44,348 bases of DNA. Source: Melioribacteraceae bacterium. GTDB taxonomy: Bacteria > Bacteroidota > Ignavibacteria > Ignavibacteriales > Melioribacteraceae. Positions within the stretch are counted from its first letter, which is position 1. Each line of letters opens with the position of its first letter. Positions 17,364 to 27,400 of this stretch are shown in pieces. The stretch covers positions 1 through 44,348 of the forward strand of contig JANQIV010000213.1 in assembly GCA_028282005.1 (NCBI GenBank), written 5' to 3'. The translations under genes were made by a program, and so were the position numbers. Under the pieces are notes generated by a model. It ran no database searches. It had not been told where the DNA came from and was given only the letters and a program-made list of their open reading frames with translations.

Positions 17364-17392
17364 TAGCACGCAGAATATCTGCGTGCTACTTT
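17364..17392. terminator. Bidirectional terminator between convergent genes
   Basis: A perfect 10-bp stem TAGCACGCAG (17364-17373) with CTGCGTGCTA (17379-17388) closes a 5-base loop. A T-rich run follows on the plus side. It sits between the CPY protein (plus) and the jelly-roll secreted protein (minus). Confidence 0.8.
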
Positions 17393-17394
17393 AT

Positions 17395-18462
17395 TTATTT
17401 TAATACAACCATCTTTTTTGATTCCCTTGTTCGGCCAGCTATTATTTCGTAAAAATAAACCCCGCTGCTCAATTGTGTCGCATCGAACTGAACTGAATGA
17501 ATGCCGGCACTTTTCTGTTCATCTTCAAGTACAAATAATTCATTACCAAGTAGATCAAAAACGCTTAATTTTACGTCATTTTGTTCAGGTATCTTGTAAC
17601 TAATATTAGTAGAAGGATTAAAAGGATTAGGGTAATTCTGAAATAATTGAAAGTTATCACTAAGATTAATACTGGATTCATCGACATCAGTAATTTCATC
17701 GCCGAATCGAATGTCATCTACTGTGGCTAAATTGCCAACTGTTGCGTTTGTGTTGTATTCGCCATCCCAACTTCCAAAATGAGTGTAGTTAAATGAAGAA
17801 GGACCTCGCCAGCCTGGGATAGGAGTGCTTTCCTCTAAATCGACATTACCGGTTGATAAGTCGATAACTTTGGTGTAAACTTCACCAGTTTCTTTATTAA
17901 CTGAAAACTCGACATGATACCATGTGTCTAATTTTACTTTTACCGGGAACTCTTTATTGTAGAAATTATTGGGGTTAGCATCTGATCTCAATGCATATAA
18001 CACCCAATTTTCGTTAACTGGCTGAACTAGAAAAGTAATTTGCGGTACTGCGTTATTATCCCACCCACTTCTTATTGTATGGAAACCTAACAAAACCGTC
18101 CAATCCGTAAAAAAAGCTCGAGTTGAATTGCTCCATCTATCTATTCTTAATTTTGCGGTTACTCTTAATTCCTGCTCAGTATCTATTTCCCTAAAAATGC
18201 CTCCGCTCGTTGAAACTGCGTCGGCATATTGTAATGCTTTAGTGGGATTCCCATCATAACCTATTGTTTCAATAATTTGCGAAGATGGAGTAGGGGCAGT
18301 AACAGGAATTGAAATATCGACAATATCACCCCAATTTAAAGACGGAAATGAACCTACTTCGTATTCTTCAAAATCTTCGTAAAAAGATGATACTTGAGAA
18401 AAATGACTGGAAGAAAACATTAAAAAAATAGTAAGTATAGATTTTAATCTGAAAAAAAGCAT
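17395..18462 (-). CDS. Secreted jelly-roll-like protein with type IX sorting tail
   Basis: A 355-residue exported protein. After the signal peptide (about 1-22) comes a beta-rich domain opening with FYEDFEEYEVGSFPSLNW and closing with ATVDDIRFG, the pattern of concanavalin/LamG-like jelly-roll domains that often bind carbohydrate. The last ~85 residues are a Por secretion tail (LFQNYPNPFNPSTNISYKIP ... KKMVVLK). No catalytic residues can be assigned, so a binding role is more likely than an enzymatic one. A G-rich stretch (GGGGGG) upstream of the ATG serves as a loose SD. Confidence 0.78.
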   Translation of the reverse strand: MLFFRLKSILTIFLMFSSSHFSQVSSFYEDFEEYEVGSFPSLNWGDIVDISIPVTAPTPSSQIIETIGYDGNPTKALQYADAVSTSGGIFREIDTEQELRVTAKLRIDRWSNSTRAFFTDWTVLLGFHTIRSGWDNNAVPQITFLVQPVNENWVLYALRSDANPNNFYNKEFPVKVKLDTWYHVEFSVNKETGEVYTKVIDLSTGNVDLEESTPIPGWRGPSSFNYTHFGSWDGEYNTNATVGNLATVDDIRFGDEITDVDESSINLSDNFQLFQNYPNPFNPSTNISYKIPEQNDVKLSVFDLLGNELFVLEDEQKSAGIHSVQFDATQLSSGVYFYEIIAGRTRESKKMVVLK

Positions 18463-18567
18463 TATTCCCCCCTATTTAGTTTAAAAAAGTAACACGAGAA
18501 GATAATTAGAGATCGATTTTTGATTCAATTTTTATAAGTCTCAACGGGTAGGATAAACCATTAATGT

Positions 18568-19698
18568 TTATTCTGAGATGAATTGCTTTGGTGTTTTTTT
18601 CTCATATTGTTTAAAAATTCTATAAAATGAAGCTCTACTGTTAAATCCTGCTTCATCTCCAATCGACTCTATTGTATAGTTAATATATTTATCATCTTTT
18701 AATAAAATTTTGGCTTCTTTTACTCTATATCCGTTGATAAAATCGTAAAAACTTTTATCAAACTTTTGATTAATAACTTGTGATAATTTATTCGGTGTTG
18801 TTTCAAGCAATTCAGCCAATTCGGATAATGAAAGATTTTTACTTTTGTAGATTTTTCTATTATCCATTACTTCAATCAATTTTTCAGATAAAGCAATAAT
18901 TTCATCATCTCTCAAAGAAGATTTAGAATATTTTGGTTTCTCCAACTTGATGATGGGGAAAATTTCATCTGATTTAAATAAACCAATGTATGCAACTAAA
19001 ACGGTAAAGATAGATAGTAAAAAAGCAGATCCAAAAGAAGCAGAAGGAAAATGAATGTTAAGGATAAAAATAGGATAGAAAAATAAAGAATCAATAATCA
19101 AAAAAACCAGCATTGATTTAATTAAAAAACTATACCAGCGAATTTGAATTAGGGAATTATTTGAGGAACTTAATTCGAAATTTTTTGAGTATTTTTTTAA
19201 TAAAGATTTTGTTTTCAATAAATAAATTACTGTCTGCAAGAAATAAATTGTTTGAAAAATTATATTCAAGATCCATTTTGTATCGAACAATTTACTACTT
19301 GAAATTATATTAATCTTTTCTTCGGATGATAAAATATAAAAGGGGGTGTTAATTAAGATGACAATTATGAAAGGAATTAAATGGGATAGATTTACGAAAT
19401 CGAATTTAAAATCTTCTTTTATATTTATTAAAAAGTAAAAATAGTAAATAGGCCCCACAAGAAACCAAAGAGGAAATGTAACAGAAATCAAATGAGGAAA
19501 ACGGGCTGTAACACCAAGTAAATTAAGTACAAACTCTAAAATGAGTAATCCTAGCAAAATCAATAGAGTACCCAAAAGGATATTAGCTGATTTCTTCCCT
19601 TGGTTTTGCAGAAAGAAAAATACCGCTACTAAAATGCTGTGTAAAGCGCCAAAGCTTAGGAGTAAAATCCAGATGATTGATTCAAAATTTGAATGCAT
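18568..19698 (-). CDS. AraC-family transcriptional regulator with membrane-embedded N-terminus
   Basis: A 376-residue regulator. Residues 1-245 hold about seven hydrophobic helices (IIWILLLSFGALHSILVAVF first); the last ~100 residues are an AraC-type double helix-turn-helix (LSLSELAELLETTPNKLSQVI ... ESIGDEAGFNSRASFYRIFK). Membrane AraC regulators of this layout are common in Bacteroidota and probably sense a signal in or across the membrane. Targets are unknown; it lies between two genes for secreted proteins on the same strand. There is no SD at the ATG. Confidence 0.85.
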   Translation of the reverse strand: MHSNFESIIWILLLSFGALHSILVAVFFFLQNQGKKSANILLGTLLILLGLLILEFVLNLLGVTARFPHLISVTFPLWFLVGPIYYFYFLINIKEDFKFDFVNLSHLIPFIIVILINTPFYILSSEEKINIISSSKLFDTKWILNIIFQTIYFLQTVIYLLKTKSLLKKYSKNFELSSSNNSLIQIRWYSFLIKSMLVFLIIDSLFFYPIFILNIHFPSASFGSAFLLSIFTVLVAYIGLFKSDEIFPIIKLEKPKYSKSSLRDDEIIALSEKLIEVMDNRKIYKSKNLSLSELAELLETTPNKLSQVINQKFDKSFYDFINGYRVKEAKILLKDDKYINYTIESIGDEAGFNSRASFYRIFKQYEKKTPKQFISE

Positions 19699-19751
19699 TG
19701 TTTACATGAAAATTTATTGGAAAAGTAAATTAAATTTTTGAATTGGAAAAC

Positions 19752-19791
19752 ATAAAAAACCTGCCTTACTAAGCTTACATTAGAAGGCAGG
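19752..19791 (-). terminator. Terminator of the subtilase gene
   Basis: On the minus strand an 8-bp stem CCTGCCTT/AAGGCAGG (19784-19791 with 19760-19767) around a 16-base loop is followed by a run of T. It lies about 65 bases past the protease stop codon. Confidence 0.75.
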
Positions 19792-19803
19792 CTTGGTAGG
19801 ATT

Positions 19804-19846
19804 ATTCAATGAGTGGTTGGTGGGTAATCTCTTATTCTCATTGAAT
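19804..19846 (-). repeat. Inverted repeat in the 3' untranslated region of the subtilase gene
   Basis: Perfect 10-bp arms ATTCAATGAG (19804-19813) and CTCATTGAAT (19837-19846) around 23 bases, just after the protease stop codon and before its terminator hairpin. It may stabilise the mRNA end. Confidence 0.6.
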
Positions 19847-19856
19847 CTTTTCATCC

Positions 19857-22499
19857 CTATTTTAGAATCACCATTTTCTTTGTTTGAATTTTATTCCCGG
19901 CGATTAATTGATAAACATACATTCCACTTGTTAACCGGCTTCCGTTTTCATTTGTGCCGTCAAATACTACTGAATGGTTTCCGGCATCCGCAACTTCATC
20001 AACCAGAATTTTTACTAGCTGTCCTTGAATGTCGAATATTTTTAATGTTACGAATGATGCTTCAGGTAAATCGTAACTAATTACAGTTGCGGGATTAAAT
20101 GGATTCGGATAGTTTTGATTTAATCTAAATTCATGTGGTAACTCACTTTGTTTTTCTGTATTAGCTTTTTCCATTGCAGCCAAAGGAGCACCAGTACTTG
20201 CAACTAAATCTGTAAATAATTTAAATCTTTCTTTGCCTTTCCAAACTGTGAATCCTTCTACAACAACTGTGTACGTGCCTTCAGCTGGTGATACAATGCT
20301 CAATCTTTCAGGTGAGTCAAGTGAAATTCCGTCAAAATCATTGTCGGCATCGTTGTCAACCAAAATCAAATTATTTGATGGATCAAAAACGCTCATATCC
20401 AAATCATCTGTCGGATATCTTTCCCAGTTATCTCTCCAGAATAATTTTAGATTTAATTCAGCGGTGTTTGCCGGAACATTAACTTCGTAAGTTAATGATT
20501 CTCCCTCCGCTACTTTACCGCTAACTCTTGGAAGGAAATTAATTTCATATTCGGTACTAATATCCACTGAAGCAGAAATTTTGCCGGCGTTTGTCCAATC
20601 ACCCATTAGTGTAATTCTTGCGATACCTTCATCTAAATCTGAGCCTTCTAAAATAAATGTTCCTCCTCCCACGCCGATAAAAGCCGGGGTTAGTGCTCTG
20701 TAATCACTTGTAGCAGAAGTTTTTGCACTGTGAATTGCAACGATTAAATCATCACCGAAAAATTGATTTTGATCTTCCGGAGGTAATTCTGGTGTTACGT
20801 TAGTTACATTTACCGTAACTCTTTTTGCATATCGGCTAATGTTGTAAAAATATTCTTTGCGTTGTCCCGGTAATAAATCACCACTATTCGCTGAATAGTT
20901 TCTTCTGTGAATTACTGGGATCCACGAGCCAATTAAAATGTTTGCTTTTACTGAAGGTGTTTCGATACCGAAATCAAATGGATTATAAACACCGTCAAGA
21001 AGTTTTTGATAAGCTGCATTTGCGTCAATAAAACCAAAGCCTCTATCTTGTCTGCCGGAATTATCGTCAAGTGCGTTTGGATTTGCTCCTTTCAATAAAG
21101 CTGCACGAAGCTGGTTCGGATTTGCAGTAGGAACAGCAGATAAAAGTAAAGCCGCAGCGCCAGATACAGTGGGAGCAGAGAATGAGGTTCCGCCAACCCA
21201 ATTAATTGTTGATCCGTTCACATTTTGGCAGAACCTCCAATCTCCGGGAGCAACAATTTCAGGATCTCTTCTACCATCGGCTGTTGGTCCGCGAGAGCTG
21301 AAATCAGTCATAATATTATTATCAACAGGTCTCCAAAAGAATCCTCCCCCGGGGCCAGCAAAGAACAAGTCCGCGACAATTCTTTCATGTGTTGCATCGG
21401 TTGTTGCGCCCACAGTAATAATGTTTCTTGAATCGCCTGGTGTTCCGATACTCATTCCACTCGGCCCTTCGTTGCCGGCTGATACAACAATTAAAACTCC
21501 AGCTTCGTTTGCTGCTTTTGCCAATGGTGCGTAAAAAGGATCGTTGCCCGCATAAAGCGATGATCCGCCTAAACTCATATTTACAACTTGAATATTTATG
21601 CCATCTGCTTCACCATTGTTGTATTTAGTTTTTAATTCAATTGCTCTTTCAAGTGCAGCGGCAATTACACTTCTTGGTGCACCCCCACCTCCAGCTTCAA
21701 AAACTTTCATTGCATAAAACAAAGCACCTGGCGCAGAACCAACCATTGGAATTCCATCAATTCCAGGACCGAAAAAATCCGGAATAACAGAATTTGGTGC
21801 GTATAATTTTATTGCATCCTGAACGGCTGGATTGCCGAATCCGAAAATTCCGTTTGCCCCAACACAGCAAGCTACCCAGGTTCCGTGTGAATCATTAAGC
21901 GGACTAGTTGCCGGAATGCCGTCACTTGTAAAGTTTTCGCCACCAATTATTCTTGAGTTAATTGCAGATGCGGCTGATGATACGCCGTCGTCAATTATTG
22001 CAACAATTACATTTTCGCCAATATGACCTGTGTTGGCGATGAATTCATTTGCAGTTGTTAAATCATTCGTATATGGGAAATAGTTTTGAGGATCATCTAT
22101 CAAAATCCCCATTAATTCTTCTGTGGAAAGTGTTTGAGAATGTGTTGGAGTGTTATCAACTTTATGTCTGATTATTCCATAGCCAGGTTTATTAATTTGG
22201 ACAGGTTCCGGTTTTTGTATATTCAGATCTTTCAAAACTTGTTTTATTTCTTGAGTAGAAGAAAGAATACCCAAATTTTCTTTTGGAACTGAAACTGCCA
22301 TACCTTCGCAGTATTTGTGTTTGATGTGAACTTCACCCTCTAATGAGTTCACAATATTTTCTACCTGCTGGTAATGCTGCTTGGCCACAGATAATAGAAC
22401 TCTAATTTTGTCGCCTTTTTTTGCAAAAATACTCCCCGTTGAAAAAAGAATTGCTATAAAAAGAAAAAAAATTGTGTTGGAAAATCTTTTAAAGCCCAT
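19857..22499 (-). CDS. Subtilisin-family (S8) serine protease with type IX sorting tail
   Basis: An 880-residue secreted protease. Signal peptide (about 1-26), an inhibitor-like propeptide region (about 30-95), then the S8 catalytic domain with the full triad: Asp170 in VIVAIIDDGV, His205 in DSHGTWVA, Ser439 in GGTSFSAP; the oxyanion Asn343 is in VVSAGNEG. A beta-rich region (about 510-770) resembling a P-domain follows, and the chain ends with a Por tail (LNQNYPNPFNPATVISYDLP ... KKMVILK). It probably digests extracellular protein. A near-perfect SD (GGGAGGT) stands five bases before the ATG. Two hairpins lie downstream. Confidence 0.93.
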   Translation of the reverse strand: MGFKRFSNTIFFLFIAILFSTGSIFAKKGDKIRVLLSVAKQHYQQVENIVNSLEGEVHIKHKYCEGMAVSVPKENLGILSSTQEIKQVLKDLNIQKPEPVQINKPGYGIIRHKVDNTPTHSQTLSTEELMGILIDDPQNYFPYTNDLTTANEFIANTGHIGENVIVAIIDDGVSSAASAINSRIIGGENFTSDGIPATSPLNDSHGTWVACCVGANGIFGFGNPAVQDAIKLYAPNSVIPDFFGPGIDGIPMVGSAPGALFYAMKVFEAGGGGAPRSVIAAALERAIELKTKYNNGEADGINIQVVNMSLGGSSLYAGNDPFYAPLAKAANEAGVLIVVSAGNEGPSGMSIGTPGDSRNIITVGATTDATHERIVADLFFAGPGGGFFWRPVDNNIMTDFSSRGPTADGRRDPEIVAPGDWRFCQNVNGSTINWVGGTSFSAPTVSGAAALLLSAVPTANPNQLRAALLKGANPNALDDNSGRQDRGFGFIDANAAYQKLLDGVYNPFDFGIETPSVKANILIGSWIPVIHRRNYSANSGDLLPGQRKEYFYNISRYAKRVTVNVTNVTPELPPEDQNQFFGDDLIVAIHSAKTSATSDYRALTPAFIGVGGGTFILEGSDLDEGIARITLMGDWTNAGKISASVDISTEYEINFLPRVSGKVAEGESLTYEVNVPANTAELNLKLFWRDNWERYPTDDLDMSVFDPSNNLILVDNDADNDFDGISLDSPERLSIVSPAEGTYTVVVEGFTVWKGKERFKLFTDLVASTGAPLAAMEKANTEKQSELPHEFRLNQNYPNPFNPATVISYDLPEASFVTLKIFDIQGQLVKILVDEVADAGNHSVVFDGTNENGSRLTSGMYVYQLIAGNKIQTKKMVILK

Positions 22500-22584
22500 T
22501 GTACCTCCCTTAATGTGTTAAAAAAATAGTGAATTAGCGAACCTCCTTTTAATATAGATTATTGGAATTTTAATTAATGTTGTA

Positions 22585-22607
22585 TATCACTTCACCATTG
22601 AGTGATA
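22585..22607. repeat. Operator-like inverted repeat in the divergent spacer
   Basis: TATCACT (22585-22591) and AGTGATA (22601-22607) are perfect 7-bp arms 9 bases apart, upstream of the protease gene. The size suits a dimeric regulator site. Confidence 0.4.
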
Positions 22608-22703
22608 GCAACTATTGATTACAATTTTATTGTGAACAAGCCCTTGAAGTGAAATTAAAATAATAAATTAATGTATGATGATCAAGAGTATTAATTCTAA
22701 TTA

Positions 22704-22733
22704 ATTATATATTTATATTAATAAATATATAAT
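22704..22733. repeat. AT-only 12-bp inverted repeat
   Basis: Arms 22704-22715 and 22722-22733 pair perfectly around a 6-base loop, entirely A and T. It may be a cruciform or just composition. Confidence 0.4.
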
Positions 22734-22818
22734 ATTGAACTAATCGCAAATCTTTTATTATCAAATTGACTTACAAATATTTACTATATTTTGCCTTTTA
22801 ATAAACAAATTATTTGAA

Positions 22819-23922
22819 ATGAGCGATTCGAAAAATAGTACGGCTAAAAAATACAATAACATTAAACTTGCTTTCAGTATTGGAGAAAGTATACTTTCAT
22901 TTGTTTTGATACTGTCATTTGTATTATTGGGATATAGTTCGGAATTAGCGGAATATTTATCTTCTGCTGTATCAAATAGTTATCTGCAATTCCTATTATT
23001 TGTAATAATTACTGGTTTTGTTGGGGCTGTAATTTTTGCTCCGTTTAATTATTACACAGGTTTTTACCTCGAACATAAATACGAATTATCGAATCAAACA
23101 TTTGTAAAATGGATTTTGGAAGGTGCAAAAGGTTTGCTGGTAAGCTCTGTAATTGGGCTACCTCTTTTACTGGTTTTCTTTTGGGTTATTAATACTTTCG
23201 GTCATTTGTGGTGGCTGGTTTTTGCAATAATTCTATTCCTTTTTTCGGTTGTGCTTGCTCAAATCGTCCCAATAATTATTCTGCCCATATTTTATAAAGT
23301 TACCCCTTTGGAAGATGAAGGGTTAAAAGAAAGAATAATAAAACTGAGCAAAGAGGCCGGAATGAAAGTGCAGAATGTTTTTAAATTTGATATGAGTAAG
23401 AACACGAAAAAAGCTAATGCCGCATTTACCGGCTTGGGCAAAACAAAAAGAATAATTTTAGGCGATACCTTACTTGAAAATTTTGACAATGATCAGATTG
23501 AAACGGTACTTGCTCATGAATTTGGACATTACAGGCATAATCATATTGTGAAAAATATTTTTATCGGGACATTTTTTAGTTTTGTTACTTTTTATTTAAT
23601 GGCTGTTTTATATGAGCTTTCACTACCTTGGTTTGGTTTTAAATCAATCAGCCAGATAGATGCAATTCCTTTACTTACTTTATGGGCAATGTTGATAGGG
23701 ATTATACAGTCACCAATTTCAAATATCATTTCGCGGAAATTTGAATACCAGGCAGATGAATATGCGGTGAAATCTACAAATAAAAAGAAAGCTTTTGTTT
23801 CGACTCTTGATAAACTAACTGATCAAAATTTAGGTGATCGCGAACCGCATCCTTTTGTTGAATGGTTTTTTTATAGACACCCTTCAATAAAAAATAGAGT
23901 AAAATATATCGAGCGCTTATAA
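22819..23922 (+). CDS. M48 family metallopeptidase, Ste24/CAAX-protease-like
   Basis: A 367-residue polytopic membrane zinc protease related to Ste24/HtpX. About six hydrophobic segments surround the catalytic site HEFGH (233-237), with the third zinc ligand Glu309 in KFEYQADEYA. The family acts in quality control of membrane proteins; bacteria lack prenylated CAAX substrates, so the substrate is unknown. No SD is visible. The next gene follows after three bases. Confidence 0.9.
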   Translation: MSDSKNSTAKKYNNIKLAFSIGESILSFVLILSFVLLGYSSELAEYLSSAVSNSYLQFLLFVIITGFVGAVIFAPFNYYTGFYLEHKYELSNQTFVKWILEGAKGLLVSSVIGLPLLLVFFWVINTFGHLWWLVFAIILFLFSVVLAQIVPIIILPIFYKVTPLEDEGLKERIIKLSKEAGMKVQNVFKFDMSKNTKKANAAFTGLGKTKRIILGDTLLENFDNDQIETVLAHEFGHYRHNHIVKNIFIGTFFSFVTFYLMAVLYELSLPWFGFKSISQIDAIPLLTLWAMLIGIIQSPISNIISRKFEYQADEYAVKSTNKKKAFVSTLDKLTDQNLGDREPHPFVEWFFYRHPSIKNRVKYIERL

Positions 23923-23925
23923 AAA

Positions 23926-24432
23926 ATGGAATCACAATTAGAGCAGGTTTTAATAAACTCGTATAAAGATGGAATGATTTCATTTATGCACAAACATCCG
24001 GAATGTTTTGATGAAGCTTTTGAGCTAGCCATTTCAGATAAAGAAAGGCTTTCATGGAGAGCTGCATGGCTTTTATGGAGTTGCTTAAAAGAAAATGATG
24101 AAAAGATAAAACCGCGAGTAGAAGAAATAATAAATGTTATAGACAATAAAAATGATAATCACCAAAGAGAGTTGTTGAAAATTTTGCTACTTATTGATTT
24201 AGATGAAAAGCACGAAAGTTATTTATTCAATTTATGTATGAATATATGGGAGCAGATTGGAAAACAACCTTCTGTTCGATTTATTGCGTTTAAGTTTATT
24301 ACTAAAATCGTAAAAAAATATCCTGAATTGTCCAAAGAAATTATTTTTCTTACAGAAGACCATTACATGGAAACTTTATCACCGGGTGTAAGAAAATCTG
24401 TCCTTAAAATGATGAGAGGGATATCTAAATAA
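23926..24432 (+). CDS. Hypothetical helical protein, HEAT-like
   Basis: A 168-residue, almost wholly alpha-helical protein with no signal peptide. Helix pairs such as DKERLSWRAAWLLWSCLKEN and SVRFIAFKFITKIVKKYPEL suggest a HEAT-like repeat scaffold, a guess from pattern only. It starts three bases after the M48 protease stop, so the two are likely cotranscribed. A terminator shared with the convergent gene follows. Confidence 0.7.
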   Translation: MESQLEQVLINSYKDGMISFMHKHPECFDEAFELAISDKERLSWRAAWLLWSCLKENDEKIKPRVEEIINVIDNKNDNHQRELLKILLLIDLDEKHESYLFNLCMNIWEQIGKQPSVRFIAFKFITKIVKKYPELSKEIIFLTEDHYMETLSPGVRKSVLKMMRGISK

Positions 24433-24435
24433 TTG

Positions 24436-24468
24436 TGTGAAACCCGGCTATTTAAGCCGGATTTCACA
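24436..24468. terminator. Bidirectional terminator between convergent genes
   Basis: Arms TGTGAAACCCGGCT (24436-24449) and 24455-24468 pair at 13 of 14 positions around a 5-base loop. It lies between the HEAT-like protein (plus) and the NBR1-Ig protein (minus). T runs are weak on both sides. Confidence 0.65.
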
Positions 24469-24475
24469 AGATAGT

Positions 24476-27400
24476 TTATTTCAATAATAACATTTTTTTG
24501 GTAAGTACCATACTGTTTGTTCTAAGTCTGTAAAAATATACTCCGCCTGCTAAGTTGCTTGCATCAAATTTAATTTCGTAATTACCCGCAGTCTTAAATG
24601 AATTTTCAAGTGTAGTTATCATTTCTCCAAGTGAATTGAAAATCTCTAAATTGACAAAACTATTTTGAGGTATTGAATATTTGATATTTGTGCTTGGGTT
24701 AAAAGGGTTAGGGTAATTTTGTGACAAAGAGTATTCAGTAAGGATAGCTTCAACACTGTTACTCAATTCAACCTCACTGCTATTTTTCTGCAAGCTGCAA
24801 TTAGTATTTCTTCGAGTTACTGTCCAAATTCTTTTTAATTTTGGCCAGCAGAGTTTGTTAATATCTTGGCCATTATTACACTTTACTTTGAGATCGCTGT
24901 CCTTGTTCCAGCTAAATCCCCAATAACAATTGTCTTTTATATTATTCTTAAAATTATTGAATATTGTTTGATCATCAAATTTCATTAAGCCTGGTATTTG
25001 GGCATACACAGGGTAGCTAGGAAAATAACCGGTTTCAGAGGCATATTCCATCATTTTAACAGAACCACTATTTGAGCCATTATTACTTCCGACTCCTGCG
25101 TATTGAACTAACCAATAGTTATTTAATTTGCTTCTGTTGTGTTCCTCACATTTCTTAAATATCCATCTATTATCCTGCATGTGCATTAAGAGTCTTTGTT
25201 CTTTGACTGTGATACTTTTCCAACCATCAGTAATGAATCTGTCAAATATTGTTTGAAAAGTAGCTGAATTTTTGCTTATATCATAAATATCACTATTTCC
25301 AGCTACATACATGATTATATTATTTGTTCCTACTTTGTTGTTTAAATGATTGTTAATAGCATTAATCCATGCTCTTTTAGAATTTCTATACCAAGTGATA
25401 AATTCTCTTCTGTGTTCTTTATTCTTAATTGTATCAGGTTTTTGGGGAAATTGCCAGTCGTGTTTTGTTTCAAAATCTGTCTCCGCATGATGGTCCAAGT
25501 GCCAGAAATGATCTTTATTTGGATAATTAGGCTCGTTCAGTCTTCCATGGCTAATTCTGACAGAGTAAATATGATTCTGATAATTATTTAAACACAATTC
25601 AAAACTTTTGTTTATAAACCTCTTAGCTTTTACCAGCAAATCGGGATTCCAAATACTCAAAAGGGGTGACTGAACAATTCTATCTGATAGATAATGCTTT
25701 TCATCTGAAACGAGTTGAGTTTCCGGTTTTATCTTATTGTCATTAGTATCGCGGAAATTATGCAAGTAGTTCTGCGGGTTTGTATTTATTTTATTGATAA
25801 ACCATTGTGGATACATGTTGAAGCATAGCTGAATATCAAGTTTAAGAGTTTCTTTTGTAACTGAACTTTCTCTAGCAATAATTTCATCAATAATTGTTTT
25901 TATAGGATTGAAATCCCAGCTATTTTCTGTTGGTTCAACTACACTCCATGGAATCCACAACCTGATAAATTCAGCACCTTTTCGTCCATACTTTCTAATA
26001 CGTTTTTTCAGTTGAGTGAAATTATTTCCCGATACTAATTTATCAGCAAGTTCTTTTGCATTGAGATCATCTTTATTTAAGTCCCTGTGATAAAATATCC
26101 ATGTACCTCCTGAATTCCTTAGGAATTTATTATTTTGTTTTTTTTCAACATGTAACTCTACGTCAGTTCCTTCGCCAAATAGACCATTCCCTTCTTGAAT
26201 CATCTGCCAATTAAAGTTATAATCACCATAGTTAGAGGGGGTACTAATGTTGAAGATAAAATCTTTAGTATTATTGTAAGAAATAATTTCTGTAGGTTCT
26301 AATTCAACTGAATTTGACCCTGTCCATGATGTGTTATTCAATCTTAATTTGTAGTTGTTAGATTTTTGCCATACTGTATTCCCATCGTTTTTCATAGTAA
26401 TAATTACTGGAATACTTTCATTGATCTCCACAATTTCGTTGAAATCATAGTCTTCAGCTATAGCGCCATTTACTACTGGTATAACTATTATTCTGTTTTG
26501 CGTCAAGTCACCAAACCAACCCTCACCTGCATCTTGTACCATTTGCCATTGAAAATTGTAACTTCCGGGGGTCATAGGAGCTTTAATTTGGAATGTGAAA
26601 TCTTTTGTTTGACCCGGGGAAATATTCTCATTTTCATCCAAATAAATTCTAGTTGCTCCTGTCCAAATTTTATTATCACGAGGATTTTGGGTACCTAATT
26701 TGTATCGTTCATCTCTTGTCCAAGTTGTATTTCCTGTATTTTTTAGTTTAACTGTTATTGTTTTGGTTTCGTTTGGAGCCATTTGCGTAGGCAAGTTCTC
26801 ATAAGAAATAAATTGAGCGTTAGTTTTTGGGATCACCGTTATAATTCTGTTTGGTGTCAACTGTCCAAACCAGCCACCACCACCATCTTGTACCATTTGC
26901 CACTGGAAGTTGTAATTGCCTGGAGTTGACGGAGCTTTAATTTGAAACGTGAAATCCTTTATTTGACCTGGCGCAATATTATCTGATGATGATAAATAAA
27001 CTCTGGTGTTACTCATCCACGTTCTGTTATCTTTTGGATTTTGTGAACCAAGTTTATGATTATAATTACTTCGCCAAGTAGAGGTCCCAGTATTTTTCAT
27101 TCTAATAGTTACAGTTACAATCTGATCTTCGAACATAGTTTCCGGAAGATTTAAAATGCTCATAAACTGAGCATTGTTATTAGGTTTTACCGTAACGGTT
27201 CTTACATGAGTTTTTTGACCAAAAAACTGACCTGTATTGTTTACTTTCATTCTCCAAGCATAGTCATATGTCGTCGGGACATTTACATTTGGTGCTGTTA
27301 TTGTAAAATTAAATCTGTGGTGTGAGCCTTGTACAACCGGATTGCTTATTTTAATAAAGTTTACTTCCCAGTTATTATTATTGAACGGGTTTGTGGAGGC

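Larger units (their letters stand above)
22500..22818. other. 319-base AT-rich divergent spacer
   Basis: The only gap over 300 bases. It holds the leaders of the protease (minus) and the M48 peptidase (plus), two inverted repeats (22585-22607 and 22704-22733), and a minus-strand AAGGAGG about 40 bases further upstream of the protease SD with no ATG behind it. I see no RNA gene or small ORF I can support. Confidence 0.6.

Noticed and set aside
22766-22792. Sigma-70-like promoter TTGACT / TATTTT before the M48 gene
   Set aside because: Spacing of 15 bases and poor -10 box; not convincing.
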